Notes under the pieces: generated by a model
Told to the model about the DNA's origin: nothing
The model's input: the letters and a program-made list of their open reading frames with translations, nothing else
Databases searched by the model: none
Shown here: positions 52,900 through 62,049 of the stretch, in pieces
How the letters are laid out: every line of letters starts with the position of its first letter
Numbering within the stretch: the stretch's first letter is position 1
Program-made: the position numbers and the translations under genes
Assembly: GCF_900770955.1 (NCBI RefSeq)
Contig: NZ_CAAGLX010000025.1
Location: forward strand, 43,741-107,740
Length of the DNA: 64,000 bases
Direction: 5' to 3'
Source: an uncultured Phascolarctobacterium sp.
GTDB taxonomy: Bacteria > Bacillota > Negativicutes > Acidaminococcales > Acidaminococcaceae

Positions 52900-54615
52900 T
52901 TAATCCTGCTCGTCCAGCTCGTACAGGCGCTTATAAATACCGCCCTTAGCCATAAGCTCCCTGTGCGTGCCGATTTCCGCAATTTCGCCGTTATGCAGCA
53001 CCACAATTCTGTCAGCATTAATAATCGTTGACAATCGATGCGCGATAATCAGCGTCGTGCGGCTTTCAGCCAGCTTGTCCAGGGACTTCTGAATCTGCTT
53101 TTCTGTCTTGGTATCCAACGCACTTGTCGCCTCGTCAAACACCATCACCGGCGGATTCTTCAGGAAGGCACGGGCAATAGCAATGCGCTGCTTCTGGCCG
53201 CCACTCAGCTTCACGCCGCGCTCGCCCACCTTGGTTTCGTAGCCTTCAGGCAGCGCGCTGATAAAGTCATCTGCCGCCGCCAGCTTGGCAGCCTGCTCAA
53301 TCTCCTGCTCCCTTGCCTTAATCTTGCCATATGCAATATTAAAGTTAACAGAATCACTGAAAAGGAAGACGTCCTGCTGCACCAGGCCGATGTGGTTACG
53401 CAAATAGCTCTGCTTATACTCTTTAATATCTACGCCGTCAAGCAGCACTCTGCCCTGCGTCGGCTCGTAAAAGCGCAGCAGCAGGCTCGCCAGCGTTGTC
53501 TTGCCTGCACCCGTAGCACCCACAAAGGCCACCTTTTCACCGGGAGCGATATCCAGGTCGAAATGCTTCAGCACCGGCTTATCCTCCAGATAGCCAAATG
53601 TTACATCCTCAAAGGTAATGCGTCCCTTAATCTCGCCGCTGGCAATCGCATCCGGCGCATCGTCAATCTCCACCTCATGCTGCATCATCTCATTGAAGCG
53701 ATTGTAACCGGCCATGCCGCGTTGGTACATTTCCGTGAACATCAGCAGGCGGAATACAGGCTTCATAAAGATATTTACATAAAGGAAGAAGGCAACAAAA
53801 TCACTGAGCGGCAGCTGTCCATCAGCAACCATCACGCCGCCACAAACTAATACCGCAAGGTTGGTGATATTCGTAAAGAAGGTAATCGTACCGCTAAAGT
53901 ACGAAAGAATGCCGAAGGATTCATTGCGCACCTGCATCAGCTCATTACTCTTGCGCATAAAACGCTCCAGCTCAAGCGGCTCGTTGGCAAAGGCCTTAAC
54001 CAAGCGGATACCGCTCAGCGCCTCCTCTGCCTGCGCCGAAACCTCACCGGATTTTGTACGGCTGCGGCGGAAGGCACTCTTCATTTTGCGGTTTACGAAA
54101 ACAGAATGCACCGCCTTGAAAAGCAGCATTACGCCGATTATAGAACCCAGGAAGGGGTTCAGATACAGCATCATGAAAATCGTACCCAGCATGCTGATAC
54201 TGCAGACAAGCAGATCATTCGGCCCCTTAAAGGTCAGCTCGCTGATTTCCACGATATCGCTCGTAATGCGTGACAACAACTGGCCCGTGCGGGCATTATC
54301 AAAAAAGCGGAAAGACATTTTTTCCATATGCGCAAATAAATCACGGCGCATATCATTTTCAATGCCCGAGCTCATCACACGGCCATAATAGTTAATCACA
54401 AACAGCAGGCCAAAGTTTATCACATACAGTACCACGAGTATGCCTGCCCAATAAAACAGCTCGTCGATATTTTTCTGGGGAATTTCGACATTGAGCATCT
54501 GCCTTACAATATAAGGAAAGATCAACTCCATCAAGGCCGAGAAGCATGAGCCAACCAGCACCAAAAGCAAAATCAGCTTATAGGGCTTATAATAATGAAT
54601 TATTTTTTCTAACAT
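52900..54615 (-). CDS. ABC exporter half-transporter (MsbA/LmrA type)
   Basis: The 571-residue protein has a six-helix membrane domain (about 1-310) fused to an ATPase domain with Walker A GATGAGKTTLASLLLR, Q-loop GLVQQDVFLFS, signature KLSGGQKQRIAIARA and Walker B VMVFDEATSALD. It works as a dimer to export lipids, peptides or small molecules. It is the last gene of the ECF operon and directly abuts the beta-propeller gene, so its substrate may relate to that system. It could equally be a general exporter. Confidence 0.95.
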   Translation of the reverse strand: MLEKIIHYYKPYKLILLLVLVGSCFSALMELIFPYIVRQMLNVEIPQKNIDELFYWAGILVVLYVINFGLLFVINYYGRVMSSGIENDMRRDLFAHMEKMSFRFFDNARTGQLLSRITSDIVEISELTFKGPNDLLVCSISMLGTIFMMLYLNPFLGSIIGVMLLFKAVHSVFVNRKMKSAFRRSRTKSGEVSAQAEEALSGIRLVKAFANEPLELERFMRKSNELMQVRNESFGILSYFSGTITFFTNITNLAVLVCGGVMVADGQLPLSDFVAFFLYVNIFMKPVFRLLMFTEMYQRGMAGYNRFNEMMQHEVEIDDAPDAIASGEIKGRITFEDVTFGYLEDKPVLKHFDLDIAPGEKVAFVGATGAGKTTLASLLLRFYEPTQGRVLLDGVDIKEYKQSYLRNHIGLVQQDVFLFSDSVNFNIAYGKIKAREQEIEQAAKLAAADDFISALPEGYETKVGERGVKLSGGQKQRIAIARAFLKNPPVMVFDEATSALDTKTEKQIQKSLDKLAESRTTLIIAHRLSTIINADRIVVLHNGEIAEIGTHRELMAKGGIYKRLYELDEQD

Positions 54616-56025
54616 TTACTTTGCTCCTCCTGCATTATTTTTCCAGATATGTAAACGGTAAGCACCGATAATCTTGCCATCGGGTGTCAGCGCCGGCGCT
54701 TCCACGCCAGCCAGCCACTTTCCGTCCGGCGAAATGCCAATTGCCTGGCAAGGTCCTTCGGTCGGGAAATAGCTGTACTTTTTGCCTGTTTCCAGGTCCA
54801 GCACCAGCGCCCCGTGCGCCTTGTAATTGTGCGTGCGCACGTTGCGCCCCACTGCGCAGGCCGCCAGCCTGCCGGCGAAGGCTATTTCCTCCATCGTACC
54901 GTCTGCCATATACTGATAGCGGAAGGTACCATCTGTGTTGAATACAAAAATACTGTTATTGCTCGGGTGCTCTACCGGCGTAGGCAATTGCCAGTTTTCC
55001 CGGTTAAAGGTGTTAATCGTGGTAAAGAGCACGCCGTAGGGTGTTACGAAGCCGTCGCGTCCGCTGGCGTTGATATAAGCGCCATCAACCTCCTGCGGTT
55101 TTGAAACAGAACGCGTCCAAATAATTTTTCCAGCCTTATCAAACAGCATACCGCGTCCGTCACTGGCTGCTGCCGCCAGATATTTGCCGTCCGCGCTGTA
55201 GTTGGGGCTGCCACGCATAACTGTGTTATCAAACGGCGGAATCGGTGGTACATGTGTTGAATTGAGCAGCTCACCAGTCTTTTTATCGAGGAAGTACATC
55301 GTATCCTTATACTTCATATCCTCGCGGTAATCGTAAGCAGATGTCGAAAATACCGCTCTGCCGTTGCTATCGTTGACATCACACCAGTTTATCCAGCTGT
55401 CGATAACCTCCTGCTTGGGGAACTGCCACAGCAGCTTGCCCTCCTCGCTCACCGCCAGCATTTTGGCGTTATAACCCCTGCTGCCGTCCTTGCGCATCAA
55501 AAAGCGGTAGGCATTGGCATAAACGTTGTTTTCCTTATCGACTGCGATATGCACCACTGAAGGATAGGAACGCTGCGAAGCATCGGAGCCGACGAAGTCG
55601 GAGCCTTTATACTGCCAACGAATATCACCTGTATGGACATCAACAGCGTACAGCCTGCCCTCCGCGCTCTGTTCACCTACAACAGCCAGCTTGCCATCCG
55701 GCGTCAGGCACAGCGCAATCAGCTTGCCTATGCCCAGGGAGCGCTTCCATTTCTGGCGTCCCTCATTGTCGAAGAGAAAGAGCTCGCCGCGCTCCGTCCC
55801 GACAATCCAGCCTTCTTCTTCAGCAGCGTAGCGCACCACCGCCTTCGTAAAGCCCATGCGGTCATAATTCTGCGTCGGGATATCACCCAGATAAACGCTC
55901 ACGCCTGAGCCGTCGTTATTAACATGAAACTGGTTCCATGGCGTTCTGCTGCCGGTAATCCAGTACAGTGCGCACCAGGAAAGCAGCAACAGCACAAGTG
56001 CCAGCCAGCCTTTAAGCTTATTCAT
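54616..56025 (-). CDS. Membrane-anchored beta-propeller (PQQ/WD-like repeat) protein
   Basis: Starting at the ATG that overlaps the EcfT stop (ATGA), the product is 469 residues. One N-terminal helix (GWLALVLLLLSWCALYWIT) anchors an extracytoplasmic domain of repeated blades such as GTERGELFLFDNEGRQKWKRSLG, GRLYAVDVHTGDIRWQYKG, EGKLLWQFPK and AGKIIWTRSVS, the PQQ-like propeller pattern. No catalytic motif is seen, so a scaffold or binding role is likelier than a dehydrogenase. Its place in an ECF transporter operon suggests it serves the transporter on the periplasmic side. Confidence 0.85.
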   Translation of the reverse strand: MNKLKGWLALVLLLLSWCALYWITGSRTPWNQFHVNNDGSGVSVYLGDIPTQNYDRMGFTKAVVRYAAEEEGWIVGTERGELFLFDNEGRQKWKRSLGIGKLIALCLTPDGKLAVVGEQSAEGRLYAVDVHTGDIRWQYKGSDFVGSDASQRSYPSVVHIAVDKENNVYANAYRFLMRKDGSRGYNAKMLAVSEEGKLLWQFPKQEVIDSWINWCDVNDSNGRAVFSTSAYDYREDMKYKDTMYFLDKKTGELLNSTHVPPIPPFDNTVMRGSPNYSADGKYLAAAASDGRGMLFDKAGKIIWTRSVSKPQEVDGAYINASGRDGFVTPYGVLFTTINTFNRENWQLPTPVEHPSNNSIFVFNTDGTFRYQYMADGTMEEIAFAGRLAACAVGRNVRTHNYKAHGALVLDLETGKKYSYFPTEGPCQAIGISPDGKWLAGVEAPALTPDGKIIGAYRLHIWKNNAGGAK

Positions 56026-56897
56026 AGATACAGCACCGTCCAATCATAGATTTGGCGGAAAACGCCAAAGTAGAAGCCCTGCTCCGACAGCAGGTAAATA
56101 ATTTTACTGCCTACAACTGCCACCACTACTGCAAACAGCAGCAGGCAGCTTGCCTTTTCGCGTGCGTCCCACTGTTGGAGTCGCCTGCCGGCGCCGCCTG
56201 CAAAAAAGCCACGGCTCACAACTGAAAGTGCCAGCGTCTGTGCACGCCTCAGGCAACGCGCCAAAAGAGGCTTGGCAATATATGGCAAGTGGCGCAGTAC
56301 AGCAGTGCGTCCGCTCTGGCTGTCACTGCGCAGCTGCAGCGCTGTAATTACCTCGCCTGTTTCTGCTGCCAGCACCGGTAAAAAGCGAATTGCCGTCACC
56401 AGCATGAACGCCATTTGCGGCGGCAGCCTCCAGGCCAACAAGGCCTGCAGCAGCTGTCGCGGGTCACTCGTCCAGCACACTAAAAGTCCCAATGCCAGCA
56501 TGCTTGCACTGCGCAAGCCCTGTACCGCGCCGTACAGAATACCCTCGCGGTAGATGAAAAGTCCGCCCGTCAGCTGGCCGATAAAGCCTGCCTCCGGCGC
56601 AATCAGCACCACCAGCGGTGTACGCGGCGTCTGCGCAAAGAACAGCGCCTGGCTGAACATCGAGCCCCACAGGCCCAAGAGCAGCAGAATCGCCATCACC
56701 TTCCATTTGTAGATGGAGGTTTTCGCTGCCAGATGCAGCATGAGAGTAAATGTAAATAAAATAAAGAGTGTCCGCGGATTATCCACGGTAATCATCAAAA
56801 TTGCAAAGAGGAAGAGGAACAAAAGCTTGGTACGCCCGTTAAGCTTCTGCGCCCAGCTTGCGGCATCAGTGCCTTCCCACAGTTGTCTTACGGACAT
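56022..56897 (-). CDS. ecfT: ECF transporter transmembrane subunit EcfT
   Basis: The 291-residue protein has five to six hydrophobic segments and the two cytoplasmic coupling motifs of EcfT/CbiQ: ITALQLRSDSQSG and LALSVVSRGF (Ala-Arg-Gly-type). It connects the ATPase pair to an S-component. It overlaps the ATPase gene by 32 bp and the propeller gene by 4 bp. It is diverged, so CbiQ (cobalt) versus general EcfT cannot be decided. Confidence 0.88.
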   Translation of the reverse strand: MSVRQLWEGTDAASWAQKLNGRTKLLFLFLFAILMITVDNPRTLFILFTFTLMLHLAAKTSIYKWKVMAILLLLGLWGSMFSQALFFAQTPRTPLVVLIAPEAGFIGQLTGGLFIYREGILYGAVQGLRSASMLALGLLVCWTSDPRQLLQALLAWRLPPQMAFMLVTAIRFLPVLAAETGEVITALQLRSDSQSGRTAVLRHLPYIAKPLLARCLRRAQTLALSVVSRGFFAGGAGRRLQQWDAREKASCLLLFAVVVAVVGSKIIYLLSEQGFYFGVFRQIYDWTVLYL

Positions 56898-58515
56898 AGC
56901 TCTTCACCCCCTCTACTGTAATGCAGGGAGGAAGCCCTGCCTGCTCGCACACTGGCAGCAGCGCTGACGGTGTCAGACCGCCGGCCTCCACCAGCTTCTT
57001 ATTGCTCAAAACCTCTTCTGTCGTGCCATCGGCAATAATCTGCCCTGCGCACAGCACGATAACACGGTCAGTCACCTGTGCCGCCAGCTCCATATCATGC
57101 GTGCAGATAAAGATACTGCCCCCCTGCTTTTTATAAGCCAACAGCAGACGGCGGATTTCCGCCAGACTCTGCTCGTCCTGTCCTGTCGTAGGCTCGTCCA
57201 AAAGCAGCAGCGCCGGCTTCTTCGCCAGCATTGCTCCCAAAACAACGCGTAAGCGCTGTCCCTTGCTCAGCGCCAACGGAAAATCATCGGCGTATTCCGC
57301 CAGATTCATATGTTGTAGCAACTGCTGCAGCTCCTCCTGCGTAATCGTATGGTTCTTCCAGCACAGCTCCTCACGCACCGTATCTGCCAAAAGCATCAGG
57401 TCCGGTTCCTGCCGCAGATAACCGATTTTGCCCAGTTGCTTGTCTACAGGCTGTCCCTCGAGCAGCAAGCTTCCCTGCTGCGTCCGCGTCAGTCCGCCCA
57501 AAAGATTCATCAGCGTGCTTTTGCCCGCGCCGTTGAAGCCCATGATCGCCGTAATCTGCCCCTGATAAAGAGTAAACTGCAGATTTTTCAGCGTCGGCTC
57601 CTTGCTGCCGGGATATGTATAATACAAATCGCGCGCTTCGAGTAAAGGCTGCTGCTGCTCTGCAGGCTGTGCCTGCGCAGCAGCAGGCAATTCTTCGCAT
57701 TCGCTGCGCAGCATCTGCACAATTTTGCCCTCGTCCGTTGTCAGCTCCGACAGCTGCAGTGCGCGGCACAGCTTCACCGTCTGCGGCTCACGCAAGCCCA
57801 AATCACTGCGTCCTGTCATCGTCTGCCAGGCGTCAGCAACAAGACCGTCATACACAATGCGTCCTTCCTGCATCACTGCCAGACGCGAAAAATATTTACA
57901 CAGCTCGTTTACACGATGCTCTATCATCAAAATGGCAATGCCTGCTTCGCGGTTCAGGCGCACCAAAAGCTGCATAAAGCTTTGCACGCCCTGCGGGTTC
58001 ATCTGGCTGACAGGCTCGTCTAAAATCAACAGTCCCGGTCTGGTAACGAGAATAGAGGCCAGCGCCAACCTCTGCCTCTGGCCGCCGCTCAGCTTGTGGA
58101 TGCTGTAATCCTCAAAGCCGCCCAAGCCTACCAGCTCCAGCGTTTCGCTCACCTTGCGTGCGATAACCTCAGGCTCATCGCCCTGATTTTCCAATGCAAA
58201 GCCCACTTCATCCGCCACCGTCATCGCAAACAGCTGGTCATCAGGCGACTGGTACACAGTGCCTACCAGCTGACCTGTTTTTTCCGGCGGCCATTTGCTG
58301 ATATCCTCGCCCTGCAGATAAATTGCTCCCTGCAGCTCGCCGCGCTCCTCGCTGCCCAACAGGCCGCTAATTGCTTTAATCAGCGTCGACTTGCCACAGC
58401 CGCTGCGTCCTGCCAAAAGCAGCATTTCACCGTCTGCCAGCGTCAGGTTGATATTCTTTAAGGTAAACTGCTTCCTTGAGGGATAGCGATAAGATAAATT
58501 GTCTATTTTCAGCAT
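56866..58515 (-). CDS. Fused double EcfA-type ATPase
   Basis: The 549-residue protein joins two ABC domains, equivalent to EcfA1 and EcfA2 in one chain. Domain 1 has GRSGCGKST, LSGGQRQRLALA and LLILDEPVSQ; domain 2 has GFNGAGKST, LSKGQRLRVVLG and LLLLDEPTTGQD. A linker rich in Ala/Gln/Glu (about 275-300) joins them. In the second signature Lys replaces the usual first Gly, so the two sites may differ in activity. It energises EcfT and the S-component encoded beside it. Confidence 0.94.
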   Translation of the reverse strand: MLKIDNLSYRYPSRKQFTLKNINLTLADGEMLLLAGRSGCGKSTLIKAISGLLGSEERGELQGAIYLQGEDISKWPPEKTGQLVGTVYQSPDDQLFAMTVADEVGFALENQGDEPEVIARKVSETLELVGLGGFEDYSIHKLSGGQRQRLALASILVTRPGLLILDEPVSQMNPQGVQSFMQLLVRLNREAGIAILMIEHRVNELCKYFSRLAVMQEGRIVYDGLVADAWQTMTGRSDLGLREPQTVKLCRALQLSELTTDEGKIVQMLRSECEELPAAAQAQPAEQQQPLLEARDLYYTYPGSKEPTLKNLQFTLYQGQITAIMGFNGAGKSTLMNLLGGLTRTQQGSLLLEGQPVDKQLGKIGYLRQEPDLMLLADTVREELCWKNHTITQEELQQLLQHMNLAEYADDFPLALSKGQRLRVVLGAMLAKKPALLLLDEPTTGQDEQSLAEIRRLLLAYKKQGGSIFICTHDMELAAQVTDRVIVLCAGQIIADGTTEEVLSNKKLVEAGGLTPSALLPVCEQAGLPPCITVEGVKSYVRKTTVGRH

Positions 58516-58517
58516 CT

Positions 58518-60179
58518 CTATTCCCCCATAACCTGCTGCAGCTTGCTGCCGGTCTTAGCACCCAGCCACGCACCGATGCTGCTGTATAAAAGACCGTTGA
58601 CCAGCATATACAGCGCCAGATACCAGTCTGCATAATACAAACGGTAGAAGAACATCATCTGCTCCATGTTGACGAAGGTTACAAGCGCATCGCCCACGCC
58701 CATCAGCAGGCAGATGAACAGCATATAGCCCTTGCTCAGCACCGCTTTGCGGTAGAAGCCGGAAAGATACAGCAGCGTTTCCAAAATCGCTACGTTTACA
58801 CACATGCTCAAAAGTCCTAACGGCGTAAAATGTCCGAACATCAGACCGGCAAGCATATATTTGACAAAATACATCAGCGTCAGTACGCCCGGCGCACGGA
58901 AGAGCACCAGCAGCGCCACTACCAGCAAATACAGCAGCATACCGCTCAGAATGCCTGTCACCAAGCCGGAGAAAGGACCTAAGAATACATGCAGCAAATC
59001 ACCGATAAGCGTTGTCGGCAGTGTGATACCGCCAAAGGCCAGCGCCGCAAAGAGTGCCACAGTAATAGCACCACGCGCACCGATGCGGTAAATGCAGCCC
59101 TTCAGCTTGTAGCTAAAGGCCAGCACAGCCAGCAGGCAGATAAAGGAAAAGCCTACTGCCAAAAGTCCCAGATTATGCTTCTTGGCGATTGTCAGCGGTA
59201 CCTCCTGCACCTTCTCCTGCCCGTTGCCGCTTACGGTCACACGCAGGCTGTAATCACCCTCCAGCACTGTAAAATAATCTACGTATAACGGAATGATAAA
59301 GGCCTGAGTTTTCTTGCCGTCCAGCGAAATCAGCGCCGTAGTTTCGTTGACGCTGCCGGTATCACCGGCCCAGCCATGCTCGGAATCCTCATTGTTTTTG
59401 CCGGCGGTACAAAGACCGGGCATAACCTTACCTGTCTTTTTATCAATCAGCTCCGCCTTAAATTTCAGCAAGCGCACATCGCGCTGCGGATTGCGCATAT
59501 CCAGCACCAGAAAAGTCGCCGGGTGATTAAATACTGCCGACCAGTTCGTCGCACCGTCGCCCGTCATGCGGTTACGGAAGCCTTCGAGCGTAGTATCGCG
59601 GATAAAAATCACGCCTTCTGCCGCGCGGTCGTCCTTGTTGCCCAAATTATCTACCGGCAGCGTCACGCTCTGGATATACCAGTTGAACTTGCTGCGGTCC
59701 AGCTTCTTCCCCTGCGTCGGTTCTACAGCTGCCACTGCTGCCACAGCAGGCTCATAGCTGAAGCTCAGCTCCTTGCGCTCATGCCAGCCGTCGCCGCTGA
59801 CATCCACCGTCAGCTGCCTGGTGCCACGAGCAAGGTCTGCCTGCGGCTGAATATACAGCAAATCAAAGCTCTGACCAAAATCTGCCGGCAGCACCCAATC
59901 CGTCTCTGCCGTCTGCTTGTTGTCAGCGCTGCCTAAATGCCATTTGTCACCGGCAAGCGCCTTAAAGCCCTCCGGCAAAATGACACGCAGATGTGCAGGC
60001 TGCTCATGCGGTACATCAAAGCCGGTAATATTGATAAACAAAGGCATCGTGCTGCCGCCATGCACTACATGTGCGGCACTCTTATCAAGATTATATGGGT
60101 ACACTGCCTCCAGCTTCACACCCGCAAAGGCCTGCTGCATGAGGCACAGCAGCACCAGCAGAATATATAAGATTCTCAT
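58518..60179 (-). CDS. Probable ECF S-component fused to a large extracytoplasmic domain
   Basis: The 553-residue protein has a signal peptide (ILYILLVLLCLMQQAFA), an extracytoplasmic region of about 320 residues with immunoglobulin-like or beta-sandwich character (residues 20-340; PLFINITGFDVP, QLTVDVSGDGWHE, DYSLRVTVSGNG), one helix (NLGLLAVGFSFICLLAVLAFSY) and a six-helix bundle (about 370-545; GARGAITVALFAALAFGG ... DALVTFVN ... GLLYSSIGAWLG) typical in size of an ECF substrate-binding S-component. It lies 2 bp before the double ATPase gene. Normal S-components lack the extra domain, so this is unusual. Substrate unknown. Confidence 0.75.
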   Translation of the reverse strand: MRILYILLVLLCLMQQAFAGVKLEAVYPYNLDKSAAHVVHGGSTMPLFINITGFDVPHEQPAHLRVILPEGFKALAGDKWHLGSADNKQTAETDWVLPADFGQSFDLLYIQPQADLARGTRQLTVDVSGDGWHERKELSFSYEPAVAAVAAVEPTQGKKLDRSKFNWYIQSVTLPVDNLGNKDDRAAEGVIFIRDTTLEGFRNRMTGDGATNWSAVFNHPATFLVLDMRNPQRDVRLLKFKAELIDKKTGKVMPGLCTAGKNNEDSEHGWAGDTGSVNETTALISLDGKKTQAFIIPLYVDYFTVLEGDYSLRVTVSGNGQEKVQEVPLTIAKKHNLGLLAVGFSFICLLAVLAFSYKLKGCIYRIGARGAITVALFAALAFGGITLPTTLIGDLLHVFLGPFSGLVTGILSGMLLYLLVVALLVLFRAPGVLTLMYFVKYMLAGLMFGHFTPLGLLSMCVNVAILETLLYLSGFYRKAVLSKGYMLFICLLMGVGDALVTFVNMEQMMFFYRLYYADWYLALYMLVNGLLYSSIGAWLGAKTGSKLQQVMGE

Positions 60180-60186
60180 AATGCAC

Positions 60187-61020
60187 CTATTCGCAGCAAA
60201 TCTTTTTCAGTAACGCTGCATCCTTTTCTTTACTTGCCTCATCTACACGCGTTGTAATCTCCAGATTATTATTCAGCGGATTACGGCTTACGGCAATATC
60301 AGCCGAATATGCTCTGCTAAGCAAAGCTTCCGTAAATACGCGCTCCGGAGTATCGTCTGCCAACAGCTTTCCCTCGCCCAAAAGCAGAATACGGCTGCAG
60401 TATTTCGCTGCCAGATTCAGCTCATGCACCACCATCAGCACCGTCTTGCCCATCAGCGCCAGCTCACGCGCAAAGCGGAAGATTTCCTCCTGGTAAACCA
60501 TATCAAGACCGGTAGTAGGCTCGTCAAGGAACAGCACCGGAGTCTGCTGCGCCAATACCTTCGCCAACAGGATGCGCTGCTTCTGGCCACCGGAAACCTC
60601 CGTCACCGGCTTTTCTGCCAGCTCACGCGTACCAGTATATTCCATGCAGTCCAGCGCCAGACGCTTGTCGTCCTCGCTTTCGCGCTCCCACCATTTCAGG
60701 TAAGGATAACGGCCCGCCATAACGATATCCTGGCCTGTGTAACCAAAGCCAACTTCAACCTGCTGCTGCAGATACGCAACCTCACGCGCCAAATCTCTGT
60801 CGGTATATTCCTCCATCGGCTTATCAAAGAACAAAACCTCACCGCTCTGCTTCGGCAGCATACCGCGGATTGTTTTCAAGAGAGTACTCTTGCCGGCACC
60901 ATTACAGCCGATAATACCAACAAGCTCACCCTTGCCGATAGTAAAGCTGGCGTCGCTGATAACACAGCGGCTGCCATAGCCTATAGATAAATGATTAACA
61001 CTCAAAACTGCTTCTGACAT
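60187..61020 (-). CDS. FecE/BtuD-type ABC ATPase
   Basis: The 277-residue protein is the ATPase type that pairs with FecCD permeases: Walker A GCNGAGKSTLLKTI, Q-loop VAYLQQQVEVGFGYTGQDIVMAGRYPYL, signature VSGGQKQRILLAKVLAQ and Walker B VLFLDEPTTGLD. The QDIV-GRYPY segment is characteristic of FepC/HmuV/BtuD. It starts the ECF operon and is 7 bp from the S-component gene. The FecCD permease at 18465 has no ATPase partner, so this protein may energise it as well. Confidence 0.94.
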   Translation of the reverse strand: MSEAVLSVNHLSIGYGSRCVISDASFTIGKGELVGIIGCNGAGKSTLLKTIRGMLPKQSGEVLFFDKPMEEYTDRDLAREVAYLQQQVEVGFGYTGQDIVMAGRYPYLKWWERESEDDKRLALDCMEYTGTRELAEKPVTEVSGGQKQRILLAKVLAQQTPVLFLDEPTTGLDMVYQEEIFRFARELALMGKTVLMVVHELNLAAKYCSRILLLGEGKLLADDTPERVFTEALLSRAYSADIAVSRNPLNNNLEITTRVDEASKEKDAALLKKICCE

Positions 61021-61068
61021 ACATACACCTCATGCTCATACTTCATCATAAAATTCAAATAAATTTAG

Positions 61069-61084
61069 GTATACTATACTATAC
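61069..61084 (-). promoter_or_regulatory. Palindromic operator candidate before the ECF operon
   Basis: GTATAGTATAGTATAC, with GTATA / TATAC arms, lies about 20 bp downstream of the -10 box at 61102. An AGTATAGTATA core also lies in the efflux operon promoter at 6240. Confidence 0.4.
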
Positions 61085-61101
61085 TTTACTCAATCTTATA
61101 T

Positions 61102-61130
61102 ATTATACCACATAGAGGCATCCGCTACAA
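61102..61130 (-). promoter_or_regulatory. Promoter of the ECF operon
   Basis: TTGTAG (61125-61130), 17 bp, TATAAT (61102-61107) on the minus strand, leaving an untranslated leader of about 75 bases. Confidence 0.65.
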
Positions 61131-61191
61131 TAAATTGCAGACCGCACTCTGTATAATCAAGAATCCTTTCTCAGATAAAATTCAAAACAAA

Positions 61192-61221
61192 AAGCATGAA
61201 CCACGGCAATAGTTCATGCTT
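61192..61221 (-). terminator. Terminator after the nitroreductase gene
   Basis: AAGCATGAAC / GTTCATGCTT stem followed by TTTGTTTT on the minus strand, just past the nitroreductase stop. Confidence 0.85.
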
Positions 61222-61230
61222 AAATAATCC

Positions 61231-62040
61231 TTAGCGAAAATCAACCTTCAGATGCTGTCTTTCAGGCATCCGTTGATATTTATATTTGGGATAACCAACC
61301 ATCAGCGTACCCACAATCTTGTGCTTCGGCGGCACCGCAATCAAATCCAACAGCGGCTGATAGCCTGCAATACCGCAGGATTGGATAAAGCCGGCAATTG
61401 TTGTACCTAGGCCAATGGTCGGGGCAAACAGCTCAGCGTAGGCCCAGCTTTGCTCTGCATTGCTCACACCGGTAATGTTCAGACGGCGTGCCAGCGCAAA
61501 AATCAGGCAGGGCGCATTACGGGCGATAATATCCTGTCCACGCTCACGGTAAGCGCGCAGCACAACCTGAAAATAGCGTTTATTTTCGGTGCCTGCCGCA
61601 ACCTCAGCCTCCATCCAGTCGGCAACAGCGTCAGCAATTGCACGGATTTGCTCCTTATCGCGGATAACGATGTAGTACATACCTTGCGAATTGCCGGCAG
61701 TCGGCGCATAGCGTGCCACATCCAGCATACGGGTAATTTCCTCATCCGTCGGTGCCTGCGGCTTAAAGTTCCGCACACTGCGGCGCATACGCAAAAATTC
61801 ATAAGCAACCTCAGGCGTCGGCAACGGCATCGTCACCGGACGCTGCTCCGCAAGCGGCGTATATTTATTATCCAACGCTCCGACCGGACAGATAGCAACG
61901 CACTGGCCGCAGCTCATACAACCACGGTCAAAATTGCACTCCGGTCCGTTTTCACCCATCGAAAGAATGCAGGACGGACAGCATTCTACGCAAATGCCGC
62001 AACGCAGGCATTTCTCCTGATTAACTGTTAACAAGTCCAT
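61231..62040 (-). CDS. Ferredoxin-domain nitroreductase family protein
   Basis: The 269-residue protein begins with two [4Fe-4S] motifs (C11, C14, C17, C21 and C41, C44, C47, C51), then a flavin nitroreductase domain (RMRRSVRNFKPQ; ARYAPTAGNSQGMYYIVI; IGLGTTIAGF; VGTLMVGYPKYKY). Such fusions move electrons from ferredoxin-type donors to FMN and are common in strict anaerobes. The natural substrate is unknown. It is 9 bp after the unknown gene at 62050 and ends a ylbF-murB transcript. Confidence 0.94.
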   Translation of the reverse strand: MDLLTVNQEKCLRCGICVECCPSCILSMGENGPECNFDRGCMSCGQCVAICPVGALDNKYTPLAEQRPVTMPLPTPEVAYEFLRMRRSVRNFKPQAPTDEEITRMLDVARYAPTAGNSQGMYYIVIRDKEQIRAIADAVADWMEAEVAAGTENKRYFQVVLRAYRERGQDIIARNAPCLIFALARRLNITGVSNAEQSWAYAELFAPTIGLGTTIAGFIQSCGIAGYQPLLDLIAVPPKHKIVGTLMVGYPKYKYQRMPERQHLKVDFR

Positions 62041-62049
62041 AACGTCACC

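Noticed and set aside
52684..52900. T-box leader upstream of alaS
   Set aside because: No T-box sequence or terminator/antiterminator pair is present; the leader is short with one hairpin.
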